Assembly (NCBI GenBank): GCA_019925795.1
Contig: CM034304.1
Location: 20,228,228-20,292,227 of the forward strand
Source of the DNA: Dendrobium chrysotoxum
Lineage: Eukaryota; Streptophyta; Magnoliopsida; Asparagales; Orchidaceae
Direction: 5' to 3'
DNA length: 64,000 nucleotides
Below, in pieces: positions 46,101 through 56,912 of this stretch. Both the position numbers and the translations under genes were made by a program. Within the stretch, counting starts at the first letter, position 1. Every line of letters begins with the position of its first letter. Below the pieces are notes generated by a model. The model saw only the letters and a program-made list of their open reading frames with translations. It had not been told where the DNA came from and searched no databases.

Positions 46101-49100
46101 CGATGAATGTGGTTTTAAAATCAATTCCTAATTAAATTCAGATTTGTATGATTTGAGGGACTTTCCTAAACTAGGTTTCCTTATTTAGAAAATAAAATTC
46201 AAATTCAAATTCAATTGAATATGAGTTTAAATAGTTTCCAAAATTGAAGGGAGCTAATTTAGGAAAGGATTTGAATGTTAGATTTTGAATTTTGGAGCCA
46301 AGGGAAGGGATGATGGCCGACGGCTAGATGGAGGGGAGGGGAATTTGGGGGGGCCGGCCAAGGGTTTGGGTGTAGAGGGAGTTTCGGTCAAGGGTTAGGG
46401 TGAGGGATTTTGGCTAGGGTTGAAGATGGATGAAAGGAGTCGGTTAAGGGCTGGGTGAAGGTGTTGGGCTGCTTGTAGGAAAGAAGGAGGGGAGGAGGAG
46501 GAGAGGGAATCAGTTGAGAAGATAAACTACGAGCCTGGATGCTTCCTGCGGCTGATGGGTAATAATTTTTCCTCACCTAGGGACTTCAAATCACGAACTC
46601 GGACGCTTCATGCTGCTGGTGGGTAGTAATTTTCCCTCACATAAGGACTTCACCTCTCATAAAAACTCTCAAAGCTCTTAAAAAGAAAGTGCATAAATTT
46701 TATTTCTTAATAATCATTTATTACTTCAAAAGAAGAGGAAAAGGGCTATAAATAGCCAAAAAAATACAATAATAAGACAAATGACAAAAGTGCCCCCTGA
46801 GGTCACGTAGGCCTACTCCCTCAAGTGAGGGTAAAAATAAAAAAAATGCATAAATAAATCAAAATACATATAATAACTCAAAATAAGGTGGACCAATCAT
46901 GGCCGTCTATCTTTGACTCCTCCTCTGATAAACTTTCACGGTCGGATGTCCTCATCACCTTTACTCCTATTGTTCTTCCCATTATTCACCTTCTTCATCG
47001 GTGTAAATATGGTTATTAAGCTTAATGATACTAAATTCCTTCTTTCTCTCTCAAGACCTATGAGCCTCATCAGGTTCCAACTCATTGTATGATGTTAACA
47101 CATGGCATGATGATCTCTGTTTAAAAAGTAGGCCTTTATTGAGTTAGCTTTTGAAATGAAAAACTGTCATGCTTAATGGCTGGACGGCCGTGCAAAATGA
47201 ATTTGGTAAAGGTTAGCCCAAATCTGTTAGCTTAAGCAGGTTTTATGTTGTTTTGGTAGTTTGGTTGCAAACTAAGAGCATTAGATATTGAACTGATGCA
47301 CCTCTTTTGCTTAGCGATCATCTCAGGCGCATTTAATGCTGTTTCTGTCTCATCATTGTTTTCTTCTTTCTAGCTACAAAATTTATGAAAAATACTGCCG
47401 CTGTTTCGTGACTGTATTCTTTCAGAAGGCCTCTGATGAGTGTTTGTTTTTGGCACTATGCATTTCTCTCCTCAGATAACCTCTACAGCAAATTTCCACA
47501 ACCTCAGATAATAATTTCATCTATTGTTTTCTTTTCACCTGCTATCCACTAATGGGAAATGACTCTCTAAGTTTCATTAATGATTTAGATTTAATACCAT
47601 GATCACATTGAGAATACATCATTAATGAGAGTAGTATTGTTGCTTGCCATGAAGGCATGCGGATCAGGAGGAAAAAACATGTGGACCATGACACTCACCC
47701 GTGAGCTATTTCAAGTCACCATACCACAAATTAACTCAACAGCTACTTAGCAGGATACACATATCAAAATCTGTTTTATGAGAAAAGGGCCAAAATGATC
47801 CCTTAACTCTTTGGAAAGGACCAAAATGGTCCCCAATTATTTTGAGGAACCAATTTGGTCATTTTGGTCTTGCCGTTAAAAATAATGAAAAATTCAGGTG
47901 GCAGCGAGGATATGATCGGAATAACCATAAAAATAATAATAAGAAAAAAAGGGAGAACAATATTAACCTTCATAGCGAGCGAGCTCCTGTCATTACGTCC
48001 GATCCAACGGGAAGAACGACGAACTTTTGCGACTTCCGATTCGAACGAGAAGGAGCATTGTCGAAGGAGGCGAAGAAGGCTTTAGCGACTCGTTCAAAAC
48101 CCAGGAATGAATGTCGTTGATGGAGGCGAAGAAAGGCTTTAGCAACTTGTTCAAAACCCTACCTCACGTGAAGCACACAAAGTCCAACAACGAAGAATGC
48201 GGGAGAGAAGAAAGAGGAGCACATCGTTTAGGAATTAATATGTAATTTAATTAATATAAATTAATAAATTTTAAAAATAATTAGATAATTAATAATATAA
48301 ATAATAATTAAATAATTAATTAGATAATTAATATTTTAAATAATAATTAGATAATTATTCGAAGTAATAATAGTAGTTATATAATTATTTAAAATAGTAA
48401 TTAGATAATTAAGCTAGTTAATATTCCTAAGATGTTATTAGTTAAGTTAGATAATTAATATATGACTAAAATTTTTAAAATTATAATTAAAAATATTATT
48501 AATTTCTCTTATTCAACAGGCGATTAATAAATTTTTTAAAAAAATTATAATTACTTAAAATTATATCTAATAAATAGTTTAATTAAAAAACTACTAAAAT
48601 ATCTTTATTTTTAATACCATTAAGTCCAATATCCATTAATTTGAATGTTAGGACTAAAATCGTTGAGGATCATTTTGGTCCCTCCTAAAGAGTCAAGGGA
48701 CTATTCTAATCTTTTTCTCTCTGTTTTATTCTTAACATGATATTGTACCTTTTCCTGTCCTAAATATAGTATGCACGATTTTTTTCTTTTATTACCCTTA
48801 AAATTCCATATTTCTAGTTATCACTTTGTCTAGAAGTAAAAGACTCACTTTTTTACATAAAAAAATCATAGCATAATCTTCTTGATACTATTGACCTTTT
48901 TAGTCTTTAGGACAGTCCTTTTTTTCCTGAAAGCCACGTTTTGCATGGAATAAATTTGGACTCTCTGCAGGTTGGATTTGATGCTCAGTATTTTTCTCGA
49001 ATTGATTACCAAGATAGGGATGAAAGAAAGGACTTGAAAAGTCTTGAGGTTGTATGGAGGGGTTCCAAGACTTTTGGCTCATCAACCGACGTAAGTGTTT

Positions 49101-50184
49101 CTTATTTAAATTCTTTTGCTCTTGCAAGCAGCTATGTTTGCTTGATCCATGATTGTTGATATCATGTCTTTCATGTTTCTAATTCATCTTTGGCTCTTTT
49201 GTTCAAGTTTTACCATACTTGATTGTTCACCAGGTTTTTACTGGCATTTTTCCTGTAAACTATGAACCTCCTCCTGGAGGTTTTTATTTTGAGGTTAATG
49301 ACGACTCCCCAGTCATTCAGGTAAATTTGTTTGGTGTTCTGTTCTTTTTTCTGAATGGCAATGGGTAAAAATTTTAATTTAATGCTTTCTTTTGTTTGCA
49401 GGACGATCTACTTTTGTTTGATTACAATGTTCAGGAACGAGTAAACGATTTTGTTTCTGCTGCTATATCACAGGTATGAAAATCTTTTATTATTCCAAGT
49501 ATCTGTTATCGTTACCGCAGAAAGGTCATGTATTACTGTCCACCTAGCATCGCGCTTTTTTTTTTTTTTCTGTAGATTGGTTTTATTTTTAAGTGATGAA
49601 AAGGCCATACCTTCAACATACAGGTTTCAAAAGGGAGGTTAGAAGTAAAGTTACTGTACTTTTTTTTTTTTTTGAGTGCTGGAGCGGCAAGCAAAGGGCT
49701 TGATTTTGCAGGACAATTCAGTATTTTGAAGAAGGCATCTGCATATGCTTGAACTCCATATTAGGAAAGCTGAGGTAGAAATGAAGCAATAAAATTTGAG
49801 AATCTATTCAATATACTGATTTATTGTTGGTGAGCACGGCCCTGAGTTGGGGGGGGGGTTGGGGTTGTATGCCTATCGCTCACAAAATCTCAAATGAAGT
49901 GCTCCCCAAAAATTGCCCCACGCCTTTAGGTCTTGTCCCCCTTCTCTTTCAAGGTTTGCTTCTGTTGTGGTTTTTTGAACCCCTTTTCATTTCTTTTGTG
50001 GGCCTATTGTATAATTTCCATCTAGCCTAATATGCCTAATGAAATACTTAATCTGCCATCTATGTTTCAGGCAAATATTACACGGACTAATCACATCATG
50101 TTCACCATGGGGACTGATTTTAAATATCAATACGCAGATTCCTGGTTCAAACAAATGGACAAGTTTATTCATTATGTTAACCAG
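33854..50184 (+). CDS. GH38 alpha-mannosidase, lysosomal/vacuolar type, 5' seven exons only
   Basis: Exons 33854-34153, 34268-34356, 34484-34658, 48971-49090, 49234-49320, 49402-49473 and 50071-50184 join in phase (957 nt, 319 codons) with GT-AG ends. Residues 1-26 form a signal peptide (hydrophobic LLVLLIFFVPSFYYL). The HxD zinc pair is H51/D53 in PHSHDDVGW, and the nucleophile is D173 in WQIDPFGHS. The enzyme trims alpha-mannose from N-glycans in vacuole or apoplast. Plant homologues are about 1000 residues; the rest of the catalytic domain and all C-terminal domains are missing. No exon 8 is seen by 64000, so either intron 7 exceeds 13.8 kb or the gene is truncated. Intron 3 is 14312 bp. 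Confidence 0.88.
34268..34356 (+). CDS. Mannosidase exon 2
   Basis: AFFQRWWRQQ... to the first two bases of codon 130; acceptor TTTGTAG, donor AT|GTACTT. The intron before it is 114 bp. Confidence 0.85.
34484..34658 (+). CDS. Mannosidase exon 3 (nucleophile exon)
   Basis: Completes codon 130, then NGGFCMHDEA and WQIDPFGHSAVQAYLL with nucleophile D173. Phe134 stands where the family usually has Met. Donor GAG|GTGAAG opens the 14.3-kb intron. Confidence 0.86.
34659..37085. other. Intron 3, first part: anonymous DNA
   Basis: No gene. The small frames at 35789-36025, 36384-36614 and 36793-37077 have no motif. 35880-36000 has several GTCAAA words in a row, weakly repetitive. Confidence 0.45.
37090..38035 (-). 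pseudogene. Decayed Ty3/gypsy integrase remnant
   Basis: The - strand translation, through stops and frameshifts, shows the integrase landmarks in order: HHGIPTTIVS (about 38020), QMEVINQGLKQYL (about 37880) with the catalytic Glu, RWTTYLP, a VDDLILVKLQ-like segment (about 37545) and LDLKGKV near the end (about 37150). No frame longer than a few dozen codons remains, so it is an old insertion in intron 3. The order is that of a chromovirus-like element whose 3' end points left. Confidence 0.65.
38040..39143. other. Intron 3: anonymous AT-rich DNA
   Basis: No gene; a short (TTTTCA)n microsatellite lies at about 38678-38701. Confidence 0.45.
39144..40950 (+). mobile_element. Ty3/gypsy-type LTR with polypurine tract (right end uncertain)
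   Basis: The purine tract GGGGAAGGAAG (39144-39155) is followed by TGTAATAACCCATATTTTG (39157), a typical start of plant chromovirus (Tekay/Del-like) LTRs. Within it lies a GA-rich leader around 39595-39650 (GAGAAGAAAAGTGGGGAGAG), as in the R/U5 of that group. Later there are TTACTG-rich repeats (40160-40760). The right end could not be fixed: no matching LTR or TSD was found. No coding part of the same element is seen upstream on this strand. Confidence 0.5.
41042..41491. mobile_element. hAT-type MITE, 450 bp, with 8-bp TSD
   Basis: The TSD TCGAGCAC stands at 41034-41041 and 41492-41499, exact. Terminal inverted repeats are CAAAGCCCTACATGGGG at the left and CAGAGCCCTGCATTGGG (reverse complement of the right end), with 3 mismatches in 17. 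Subterminal regions are packed with TACCCA/TGGGTA words in both orientations. The 8-bp TSD and CA(A/G)-type ends are those of the hAT superfamily. No transposase, so non-autonomous. It sits inside intron 3. Confidence 0.88.
41500..42240. repeat. C-rich block and tandem repeat of about 50-60 bp
   Basis: A C-rich stretch (41500-41860) is followed by about five diverged units carrying GAAGACCT(G/T)-, then (T/C)GATCTTT(G/A)ATC, starting at about 41993, 42043, 42093, 42143 and 42202. Similar single units precede the hairpin modules at 54045 and 59870. No ORF. Confidence 0.6.
42241..42290. repeat. Hairpin module, copy 1 (CTCCCGACCTCC / GGGAGGTTG)
   Basis: AAGTGCCCTCCCGACCTCCC followed by TTGCGGGGAGGGG and TTGGGAGGTTG. 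Related to the modules at 54091-54137 and 59922-59970; the inner and outer CCTCC/GGAGG words can fold back. Confidence 0.7.
42331..43000. other. Intron 3: AT-rich DNA of TTAATTAAT words
   Basis: Almost pure A/T with no gene; ends in an A-rich, CAACA-type stretch. Confidence 0.5.
43020..43740. repeat. Degenerate short repeats (CAAGTAAACTA-type, then GGCTACTTCTAA-type)
   Basis: 43060-43230 repeats (C)AAGTAAACTA(C/T)GGTA and GGTATTGA words. 43310-43720 repeats units of about 60 bp with GG(C/G)(T/A)ACTTCTAA and AAG(T/C)(C/T)GTAAG(A/G)CC in varied order. No ORF. Possibly LTR-internal satellite-like sequence. Confidence 0.5.
43970..44520. repeat. LTR-like dispersed repeat (partner at 19560)
   Basis: ATCCTTAATCGGGAGT ... 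TAATTAACTATGAGTGCTTGCA matches 19578-19650 in order. It is followed by a region (44330-44500) with GTACTCAGGACAGAGTAG-type sequence as in plant gypsy LTRs. Boundaries not resolved. Confidence 0.5.
44650..44950 (-). pseudogene. Decayed Ty3/gypsy Gag remnant
   Basis: The - strand translation near 44800-44690 reads EGRIHRPDTLDQATELVKLIEDKLND, then a stop, with upstream TEYYIFST. The pattern (R.P.TL.QA.ELVKLIE.K) is that of the end of a Ty3/gypsy Gag domain. It is on the same strand as the integrase remnant at 37090-38035 and in the right order to be the other end of one old element, but RT is not seen between them. Confidence 0.45.
44951..47769. other. Intron 3: anonymous DNA
   Basis: Only short frames such as 45509-45709 (-) and 45680-45898 (+), none with a domain. 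46300-46520 is G-rich (GGGAGGGG words) on the + strand. GATGAATGTGTCCACAT is directly repeated near 46060-46110. Confidence 0.4.
47780..48719. mobile_element. Mutator-type non-autonomous TIR element, 940 bp, 10-bp TSD
   Basis: The TSD TCTGTTTTAT stands at 47770-47779 and 48720-48729, exact. Both ends start GAGAAAA and run on for about 65 bp of imperfect inverted repeat with (A)TCCCTTAACTCTTTGG / GTCCCTTGACTCTTTAGG and GGACCAAAATG(G/A)TCC. TSD length and the GGACCAAAATGGTCC-type TIR fit the Mutator superfamily. The frames at 47842-48120 are not a transposase. It is inserted 251 bp before mannosidase exon 4. Confidence 0.85.
48971..49090 (+). CDS. Mannosidase exon 4
   Basis: VGFDAQYFSRIDYQDRDERK... 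VVWRGSKTFGSS, 40 codons; acceptor CTCTCTGCAG, donor GAC|GTAAGT. The frame continues exactly from exon 3. Confidence 0.87.
49234..49320 (+). CDS. Mannosidase exon 5
   Basis: VFTGIFPVNYEPPPGGFYFE to VIQ, 29 codons; acceptor TTCACCAG, donor CAG|GTAAAT. Confidence 0.87.
49402..49473 (+). CDS. Mannosidase exon 6
   Basis: DDLLLFDYNVQERVNDFV to ISQ, 24 codons; acceptor TTTGCAG, donor CAG|GTATGA. Confidence 0.87.
50071..50184 (+). CDS. Mannosidase exon 7 (last exon seen)
   Basis: ANITRTNHIMFTMGTDFKYQ to HYVNQ, 38 codons; acceptor TATGTTTCAG, donor CAG|GTAATT. The next expected segment in the family begins DGR(V/L)N and was not found downstream. Confidence 0.87.
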
Positions 50185-53100
50185 GTAATTGTTACTTCTG
50201 CAACGCTTTTAAAATGTACCTTTCTTTCTTTTTTGACACTGCGTAACCTATGATGGCTAAAATCTATGCTATTATGGTTTCATGCTGGCCCTTCTTCTCC
50301 CATTGTACTATGAAGATGTACGTGAATTTGTAATTGAACTGAATTGAATGTTTTAGGTTCAACTAACTAAGTTCATTTGCATGAGAATATCTATTCAGTG
50401 TCAGTCTATTTCCTCTAATTATGAATTGCTATATATTTTTGTTAAGCAAAAAGATCAAAAGGCCGAGATTTCCTTGCAATGGTTTTTTCTTTGTACTTTT
50501 GGAGATCTTTATCAAGTACAATTTATTAATGAAGGCTTAGGACAGAATCATGAAAAGTTAAGAACTGAATTGACATAATATGTAGGATTAGACATAAGAA
50601 TCAATTCAAAATTTCTTAATGTGAAAAGATGCAAATTATTTCTAATCACGCCATGCTCATCTATGTTGAGATCCTTCCTCTTGCGTGCTTACATGTGATC
50701 AATCAGCTTTTGATATTCATCACTAGCTCTCACATATCCTTTTTGACCACTAACGAGACATTATGTTTTGTCTACTGCCATGTGAGCGAGTCATGTGAAT
50801 GGGAGAGGTTATGAGTTCATGGGTAGTGGGTTAGTGGTTAGTAGTTAATAAGGATTTGATTGATATGAGTGGCGATCTGTTTGTTTAGTGAGGAACTTCT
50901 TAGTCTTCATTAGGGCGAGCTCGTTGGCGGCAGCGAGTTCTTTTGCTTGTCCCGAGACTCTATTCCTAAAAGGGAATATCATCGTCACGACTCGGGCGCT
51001 AACTAGAAAAACACCTAGGACAACTCTGGAGAAGATGATGAGCCTCCTTGGTGTCACCAAGCTTAGCACTTGGCAGGAGAAGGTAGGTCCTAGGGACGTC
51101 GTCGAGTTGAAGAAGGAGATGGGAAAGTTTCTCTCTCCCAATAAAAAATTAATTATTTATAATATATAATTAAATAATAAATATATTAAAATTTATTATG
51201 ATAAAAATTAAATATCATTAATAAAAAAATTTTATTGAAATTTTCTCTCTCCCGCCCTCTCTCTCTCTAAATGTTTCTAAAACTTTTTGATTTTTTTCTC
51301 TCCCGTTGGACCTCCTGCCCTCTCTCTCTCTAAATGTTTCTGAAGTTTTCTCACTCCTGCCTTTCTCTCTCCTGCGTGGCAACACAAACTAAAAAAAAAC
51401 TGTGGGGTTTAGTCCCGCACTGCCTGGAGGAACAAAATTTTGCTATATAAAAACAATGGCATATGCTAACAAAATGTTAAGTGAGCTGGTTGAGCTGTTA
51501 TTCTTAGCTGGTTGGGCTGAACTTAATAAATTTTTTTTTTGCGAAATTTCGAGCGGCTTGGCTCTAACTCAAACCCAATTATGAGACAAATTTGAACCGA
51601 CCGGTTCTATAAAATGGGGACCGGTTCACCTGTTTCCGGTTGAACCAGCAGTTCATACCGGTTCTCAGCGGTTTGATGCAGAAGAGGTTTTCAAAGCTGG
51701 ATCGGACCGGCCTTAAGACCGGTTCACGGTCAAACCGGTCCGACCGACCGGTCTGGTCCGGTTTTTAAAACAATGGTTGTAATATTCGCATGAAATGAGT
51801 AAATTTTGTTTTATGCGAGCTCTTTTATTTTTTGTGTTATGCCTTCTTTTGATATGTTGTGTTGGCAAGTGTGACTTGTCAGAGCATTGTTGTGAGTCCT
51901 TGGTGAGTAGAAGAACGGTTAGAAAAAGTTTGAGAATTTGTTATGTTTTCTACTTGCAATGAGAGAATGAGCAAGTGATGATGGGGCAAGTGCCAGTGGA
52001 TGACTACGTGGTGAGTGTTGAGATGATGGGATGCGACGGGTTCAGTCTCCTGTCCCTCCTATCTCTAGGATTTATGCATTTATATTTTGCCATATTTTAT
52101 TTTGATGTAATGTGAACAATATTAGTTGTGTTTTATGTTTTTAAAATGCTATCCAATGATGGAGAACTTCCAATGATCGTGGTAGGATGTACTTGGGCAT
52201 GGCAAGGCTTGAGTTTGAGCTAAAAAGTTGGGTTCTACTTGGTGCTACCTCATTAATGCTTGAGCTGAAGTTTAGCTCATCATTTGGAGGAGTAATTGCA
52301 CTTCCTAGCTCATAAATTCATAAAGGTATATGGAGTGGAGCTTGTTTCTTCCCATTCTTGTGTCTCTTTGGTTTCTTCCTTGGGAGTAATTGTTGTGGGA
52401 TGGTTGTCTTTTCGGTTTTCTCCTTGGCTGCTTTCCCGTGCCCCCTCTGCCCCGTTTCCTGTGTTGGCTCCTCGGGTCCCTCTCTGGCTGCTTTCCCGTG
52501 GCTCCCTGGCTGGGTTTCCAGTGGCTTTTCTTCCTGTTTTCTGTGCAGAATTTGGGGGACTGTTGTGGTGTCTTTTGGCCTTTCATTTCCCCAAATTTGA
52601 TTGGTTTTGGTTGGAGGTGTTATGGCTGTTTGGCTTCTTTCTTTTGCTTATAAATTGGAGATGTTTTAGAATGAAAAAGGTTGTTGAATATTTGGGCAAA
52701 ATCTCTACTAAAAATCTGAGGGTTTCTTCTCTTGGAAAAGCTTGAGAGCTTGTTCCACCCCCTTTCCTCCTCTCTATTTCGTCTTGGCTTCTAATCTCTT
52801 CTTCTGTACGCAAGTTCCACTCCACATGTATCCTTTTTCAAGAGCATTTGGAAGTCGTTTGTTGGCTGATTTTTGGGAGACATTTGCCGAAGGAGTTTGA
52901 TAGGACGTTGGACTCTTTTGCAGTGCTAGACCCTCGGTTTGCAAGCCTAAGCACTATTTTTATATATCTTCCTACTCTCGTTGCATGTGAGGAAACCGCT
53001 TGCCGGTTGTTTTGAGGATAGCATTTTTATGTTATTATTTTGTTTTGTTTGATTTAACTTTTTATTTATCCAGATGTTTGTTTGGATGTTTGCAAGTTAA

Positions 53101-53946
53101 AGTGAATCGAGCTTGGTTTCATTTTGTCATTGTGTTCTCCAACTTGACTTTTCTTTCTAGTTTGCTTACATCAGGGATGAATTCTTTCTCGCTCTCTTCC
53201 ATGTCATGGGTCCCTCCTTGGAGTGATTTCTTAATGATGAGTGGCTGAGGAAGATTTAGCCACCTAATTGTACTCCTCAATTTTCATGTGAATGTTGTTG
53301 ACCACAAGTCAGCGGCTGGCCCCACTCAATCCACCTCACTCTCGTCCAAACAATGTGAAAGCACACGACATAAACAACATTGCCTTTCATTTCCTCAACT
53401 ATATGCACGAGTGGTTGTGAGAATTCAATTCAAACTCAATCGCACAAAGGAACTCCGTTTTGCTCTCCGATCTCCTTCACGCATGCAAACACTCACCCCT
53501 TTCCCACTCATTCTTGCGATTTTGCACGCAAGACCCACTGCCGAGCTCGACTCCGTCCTGAGGCCTTCGCGTACTTTCGCGTCTTCAATCTTGGCCCCAC
53601 GTTTGGCAGTCCCGTTCCATTTCCGCACACACGTGCCCAACATGCTTGCCCATTTATTCCCATAGCCAGCCCCGACCGGTCTACCCTGTCGCGACTAGAC
53701 CCGTTCTGCCTTGCCATACAATCGCATTGGACTCGCAGTGATGCACACAACCCACGAGATCCGATCCTGTGCCCATCGTTTGTCCCACACGAGCCCATGC
53801 ACATGACGCCGTCCCATCTTCAGCCCGCACGCGCAATTTCGCCCAGGTTGCCCGTGCTGGACCGAGCCGATCTTGACCTGAACTCGCTGTCCCGATTTCC
53901 TGCACCCGACCCCGACTCTTTCTAATGAGTGCGTAGGGCAAATTTG

Positions 53947-53950
<4 letters not shown>
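50185..53950. other. Intron 7 (or 3' flank), first part
   Basis: No gene recognised. 51256 and 51317 carry a CT-rich direct repeat (GCCCTCTCTCTCTCTAAATG, 61 bp apart). 51595-51775 is dense in ACCGGTT/AACCGGT words. 52160-53280 has an LTR look: TATAAATTGGAG at about 52648 and a pyrimidine-rich leader. 53288-53925 is C-rich with overlapping frames but no domain. Confidence 0.4.

Positions 53951-53983
<33 letters not shown>
53951..53983. repeat. (TA)n microsatellite
   Basis: About 16 uninterrupted TA dinucleotides. Confidence 0.95.
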
Positions 53984-53988
<5 letters not shown>

Positions 53989-54044
53989 GGTACTCCGATA
54001 GTGATCGCCCAAGACTTGTGCCAGGATCATTCATCTTCCCAAAG

Positions 54045-54150
54045 CTCTCGGCCTTCGAATCTCTAATCCGGTCGGGCGAATTTGAAAGTCAAGTGCCTCC
54101 CAACCTCCCTTTGCGAGGAGGGAACACTGGGAGGTTGTCGAATTTTCAAG
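54045..54150. repeat. Hairpin module, copy 2
   Basis: CTCTCGGCCTTCGAATCTCT leads to AAGTGCCTCCCAACCTCCCT, then GAGGAGGGA and CTGGGAGGTTGTCG. CAACCTCCC pairs with GGGAGGTTG. It lies on one side of the LINE target site; copy 3 lies on the other. Confidence 0.75.
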
Positions 54151-54211
54151 AAAAATAGAAAAAGTGCATTTTTTAAAATTAAATCCTCTTTAATTAACAT
54201 GTATCGTAATC

Positions 54212-54228
54212 GTAAATTGAAGGATTTT
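54212..54228. repeat. LINE target-site duplication, left copy
   Basis: GTAAATTGAAGGATTTT, 17 bp, identical to 59825-59841. It abuts the T run that is the LINE poly(A) tail on the - strand. Confidence 0.93.
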
Positions 54229-54743
54229 TTTTTGGGAAAATTTGGGGCAAAGCCCGTATATTAACTATGAAAAAGAGTAATTACAACAAAACTTGTCAAA
54301 AAGGAAAAGGGGAAAACCCAGAACTAAGAAGGGTTAAAACAAAACAGAGAACCCAAAAAAGGAGGGCAAGTAAGAAAAATTGGACTCAGGTATAAGGAAC
54401 TAACAACAAAGCCAAAGGGCTTAACATACAGTTAACAGAAAACTGTAACAATAACATAACCACCCTTCCCTGGTTGCCAAGCTCGTCAAAAGCGGAGCCA
54501 TTAGAGCAGAATGGCCAGAATTCATCAAAGCAGTAACGCCAGAATTCAGTGGCAGCACATTCATCCGTTGAGGAAGCCCGCAAGAGTCACAGGCCAAAAG
54601 AGGGCACAGAGCAGACAGAGCTGACCATCCAAGGGAAGAGACCATCCGAGGCAGCAGAATGTTAGTTCCATTCATCATCGTCCAGTCAGGAGAGGCAACG
54701 ACCCCCTCCAGATCCAAAAAAAAAATAGCAGAGCAGCAGGCAA

Positions 54744-56912
54744 TCAACCATTAAAACAAGAAGGGAAGGAAACCTGCAATAAATCAAAATTCTTCCAGGC
54801 CATAGATTTTGCACGAATAGCATGAGAAACCTTTCTAATAGTATCATTAATGGAGATAATAGAACCAGTAAAGCGAATCTCATTACGAGCCCTCCAGAGA
54901 TAATAAACCGAGCAACACATCACCAAATAGCAAAAATCCCTCTCAAACGCTTGCAATTGTTGGTACCCATCAATAAAATCAAAAGCCTGAAGCAGATTGG
55001 GTCTTAGCAAGAAATTTTGAAGGGGGGGAAGGAGGGAGGATATAACCTTGAAAGTATAATCACATTGAAAAAAACAGTGTGCAACGCTTTCGTCCCCATT
55101 ACGACATAGAGGACATAAAGGGGAGATGTAAACCTTTCTCTTTGCAAGAACATCCGCCGTTTTAAGACCTCCTAAAATTGCCAACCAAACAAAGGAGGAG
55201 TACTTCAAAGCATACTTACTGTGCCACACAAACTTGCTCCAGGTTACCTTGTGAAGGTCAGAAAAATGTTGCATATAAAAGGTCTTGAAGCAAGGGTTAT
55301 CAGTGCCAGTCCAGGAGATAGCAGGGTGAGGATTTTGGAAGATCGGGATAGAAGAAATGCTCTCCCTGTCAGTCAGAGTAAAAAGAGGGGGAAGAGACCA
55401 AGCACCTTCACGAATAAAATCTTGAACCTCCAAACCAGATACATTAGGGGGCTGCATAAATTCAGAAACCGCCAAGCCATCACACCAAGGGTCCCAATAC
55501 ATCGAAAGGCAGCAGTTGTCCCTGACCACATTAAGGCGGATCATAGCTTTAATCCTAGAGGCGGTGAGACAGGTAAATTTCCAAAACTTGGAAGGTCTGG
55601 GAGGAGGGGGCTTCCAAGGGGAGGAAAATTTCGCTCTGAACCAGTTAGCCGCTAAAGAATCAGAGCAGTAAAACCTCCAAATAAAGGTACAGCAAAACCC
55701 AAAGTGAAGGGAATCAATGGAGGGTAAGCCTAGACCCCCAAAGCATTTAGGAAGACATGTATTCTTCCAGGCAATGAGGTGCAATTTCCTTCCCACAGGA
55801 GTTCCATGGTAGAGAAATTTGGAACTAAATTTATCAATATTTTTACACACAGACTTAGGCAAGATGGCCCCTCTTATCCAGTACGCAATGGTGTTTTCTA
55901 TAGTAAACTTCAAGAATTGAATTCTACCTGCAAAAGACAAAAATTTAACTTTCCAACCAGCAAGTAGAGTAGAAAGCCTACTCAGGAGTGGTTGGAAGTG
56001 AGAAGGTTTGAGCTTTTTGGTGGAGATAGGGAGTCCAAGGTACATAAGAGTATTATCAGTAAAGGAAAACCCAAGCAAAAGGGAAATGTTATTAGCCCCA
56101 GGGGTGTTGTGGGAAAACATGATAGAGCACTTAGCATTGTTTATCACTAATCCAGTATGAGCAGCAAAAAGGTTTAGGGAATCAAGAAGGAACCCGGCAT
56201 TAGGAATAGAGGCTTCCCCAAAGATCAGAATATCATCCGCATAAAGTAAATGGTTTACAGTGGTGCCACCACAAGACATACCCACAAAGTTGCTTCCATC
56301 CATAATAGTAGAAAAGCCATCCATCACCACAGCAAACAGTAAAGGGGATAAAGGGCAGCCCTGCCTGAGACCAGATGAGGAGTTAAAAAATCCCTTGAGT
56401 GCTCCATTAATACATACAGAGAAATGAACATCATCAATACAACCCTTAATCCAATTAACAAATTGTGCGGGAAAACCTTTTAAAAGAAGCCTGGAGAGGA
56501 GGAAATCCCTGGACACCGTATCAAAAGCTTTGCTAATATCCAATTTTGCACAAAAAAATTTCCCCCTGTTATTAAAGTCACTAAGAATCTCAGTGGCTAA
56601 GACAATGTTATCAGTAGAGATTCTGCGTTTAATGAAACCCGCTTGGCTTTTATGAATGATAAAGGGCATAACCTCCTTCATACGGTTTGCAATAATCTTA
56701 GCAATAATCTTGTAAAATACATTGCATAGGGAGATAGGACGATAATCAGAGAGGGTGGAGGCATGGGATCCCTTGGGAATCAAGGCAATAGTAGTCACTT
56801 TGGAACATTTAGGGAGGACTCCCGAGGTGAAGAAATGCTTAATGGCCCTACAAACATGCCCACCAATAATGTCCCAAGTAGCTTTGTAAAATTCGAAGGT
56901 GAATCCGTCGGG
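54744..56912 (-). pseudogene. LINE ORF2, C-terminal part: reverse transcriptase and zf-RVT
   Basis: The frame is open from just after the frameshift; the first ATG is at 56798. Counted from it, RT motifs are DYRPISLCNV (18-27), AKLDISKAFD with catalytic D87, GLRQGCPLSPLLF (143-155) and LLYADDILIF with D188/D189. A zf-RVT domain follows (about 520-600: KFVWHSKYALKYSSFVWLA, CPLCRNGDESVAHCFFQC). It ends at 54744. All catalytic acids are kept, so a single base is all that separates this from an open ORF2. Confidence 0.92.

Noticed and set aside
53288..53925. Overlapping frames of 125 and 181 codons, C-rich
   Set aside because: All frames and both strands are fairly open because of the base composition; no domain or start context, and it sits in LTR-like repetitive DNA.
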